Shown here one piece after another: positions 63,119 through 64,000 of a stretch of DNA of 64,000 nt (position 1 is the first letter of the stretch; each line of letters opens with the position of its first letter). The position numbers were made by a program, and so were the translations under genes. The DNA is from Bradyrhizobium diazoefficiens (GTDB taxonomy: Bacteria; Pseudomonadota; Alphaproteobacteria; Rhizobiales; Xanthobacteraceae): NCBI RefSeq assembly GCF_016612535.1, contig NZ_JAENXS010000003.1:186001-250000 (forward strand). The letters run 5' to 3'. A model generated the notes under the pieces. It saw only the letters and a list, made by a program, of their open reading frames with translations. It searched no databases and was not told the origin of the DNA.

Positions 63119-63225
63119 TCCCGTCTCCCGAACAGATCCCGGCGGGTTGCGATGATCCGCAACCCATCCTGGGCCGAGCCTATACCGCAACTTGAAGCGG
63201 CTGCCTAACGTCCCTTGGGCGGCAT

Positions 63226-63780
63226 TCAGGCGCGGGCTGCGGCGCGCCGGCGGCTGGTGACGACGAGCCGAAACATCACGTATTGTACGGCAAAGGCGAG
63301 GGCCTTGGCGCCGCCTGCGACCACCGAGATGTAGAACGCCCACAGCTTCAGATCGCCGGTGGAGGCGATCGCGATCGTGCCGGCGCCGAGGGCGAACATC
63401 AACGCGGCCCAGGCGTAGCCCGCGGCAGTGACATATTCCGGCACGGTCTCGACCACGATCGGCGGCATGTAGCGCAGCATCCAGCCGCGCTTGAGCATGA
63501 TCACACCGATGGCGAAATGCGCGATCGCAGGTTTTGCCAGCATGAAGCGGGGATCGTTGGTCAGCAGCGTGACCGTACCGAGAACGATGACGAGCGCGAC
63601 GCTCGCATAGGTCATGAAGCCGAGCTCACGCCCCTTGATGCGCGCATAGATCACCTGCGCGATCGCACCGGCAATCGCCACCGATGTTGCCAGGATGACG
63701 TTGTCAGTGATCAGATAGATCACCAGGAAGACAATGGCCGACAGGAAGTCGGAGGCGAGGCGGGCGAATACGTCCTTCAT
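63226..63780 (-). CDS. YciB / septation protein A-like membrane protein
   Basis: A 184-residue inner-membrane protein with about five hydrophobic segments (SAIVFLVIYLITDNVILATS, SVALVIVLGTVTLLTNDPRF, AIAHFAIGVIMLKRGWMLRY). The pattern of NDPRFMLAKPAIAHF and LKRGWMLRYMP resembles the YciB family, linked to cell envelope and septation. It is 13 bases after a partial membrane gene on the same strand, so both may be in one operon. Confidence 0.75.
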   Translation of the reverse strand: MKDVFARLASDFLSAIVFLVIYLITDNVILATSVAIAGAIAQVIYARIKGRELGFMTYASVALVIVLGTVTLLTNDPRFMLAKPAIAHFAIGVIMLKRGWMLRYMPPIVVETVPEYVTAAGYAWAALMFALGAGTIAIASTGDLKLWAFYISVVAGGAKALAFAVQYVMFRLVVTSRRRAAARA

Positions 63781-63793
63781 GGTCGGTCCTGTC

Positions 63794-64000
63794 TCACTGT
63801 GCTTCGGGCAGCGCGCCGGCCGGGGCACCATACTTGATCTGGCGATATTCAGGATACCACTTCGTGAAATAGATCGCGCTGTTGCGGGCAGCGAAGGCAA
63901 CCGCGAGGCCCAGCCAGACCGGCAGGCCCGGGAAGTAGAGCAGCACGATGTTGGCGGCCATCATCAGCAAAGCGGCCATGGTCCATGCGCCGGTGATGAT
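63794..64000 (-). CDS. Partial membrane protein running off the window end
   Basis: At least 68 codons on the minus strand up to the window edge; the start is outside. The visible part contains hydrophobic segments (MAALLMMAANIVLLYFPGLP, VWLGLAVAFAARNSAIYFTK) and ends YGAPAGALPEAQ. It could be a paralogous half of the YciB-like protein downstream, but that cannot be decided from this fragment. Confidence 0.6.
   Translation of the reverse strand: MITGAWTMAALLMMAANIVLLYFPGLPVWLGLAVAFAARNSAIYFTKWYPEYRQIKYGAPAGALPEAQ

Overview
The window comes from a high-GC alphaproteobacterium of the Bradyrhizobium / Rhodopseudomonas lineage. Supporting signs are FlbT, FlaF, FliX and CckA together, very long flagellins (755-761 residues) in a tandem array, TTAA-N7-TTAAC boxes of the CtrA type before flagellar genes, and two dispersed intergenic repeat families that I recall from Bradyrhizobium genomes. 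The species assignment is inference; no database was searched.

From 1 to 49,200 the window is mostly a flagellar locus, probably the thick (sub)polar flagellum. After msrB come the hook protein flgE, the junction proteins flgK and flgL, and a four-gene enzyme cassette (GT-A-like glycosyltransferase, PLP enzyme, ATP-grasp protein, PLP decarboxylase). Then follow flbT, four tandem flagellin genes each with its own leader and terminator, flaF, a small unknown gene, a FlaG-like gene, and the leftward operon flgI-flgJ-flgN-like opposite fliX. A non-flagellar island (27.2-32.8 kb) holds hxlR and an NAD(P)-binding oxidoreductase, a Cys-poor dksA, an SDR, a 2-keto-4-pentenoate hydratase-like gene, a structured non-coding candidate and an HI1419/HI1420-type toxin-antitoxin pair. 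Flagellar genes resume with the leftward operon flgF-flgG-flgA-flgH, the rightward operon fliL-fliM-DUF6468-motE, a 1238-residue periplasmic repeat protein, leftward fliO-fliP, and rightward flgB-flgC-fliE-fliQ-fliR-flhB. The genes fliF, fliG, fliN, fliH, fliI, flhA, motA, motB and fliD are not in the window.

From 49.3 kb the content changes. cckA (the kinase that feeds CtrA in related bacteria) directly follows the flagellar export genes, then come a Tim44-domain membrane protein and an allophanate-hydrolase-like amidase facing an ABC transporter operon with a Crp/Fnr regulator. The end holds housekeeping and unknown genes: GST, a membrane methyltransferase, two small unknown proteins, class I fumarase, a small beta-rich protein, a YciB-like membrane protein and one partial membrane protein running off the end.

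The parts fit a cell-cycle-linked flagellar programme. CtrA-like boxes precede the enzyme cassette, flagellin 4, fliX, fliL, the repeat protein and flgB, and a degenerate form (TTCA-N7-TTA) precedes flagellins 1-3 and flbT. The strongest candidate for something undescribed is the enzyme cassette at 6,923-12,080: a compact, apparently co-transcribed biosynthetic unit inside the flagellar locus with a perfect CtrA-type box upstream, which may make or attach a flagellar modification. A second candidate is the minus-strand structured RNA at about 31.5-32.0 kb. A third is the repeated beta module shared by the hook protein, FlgL and all four flagellins.
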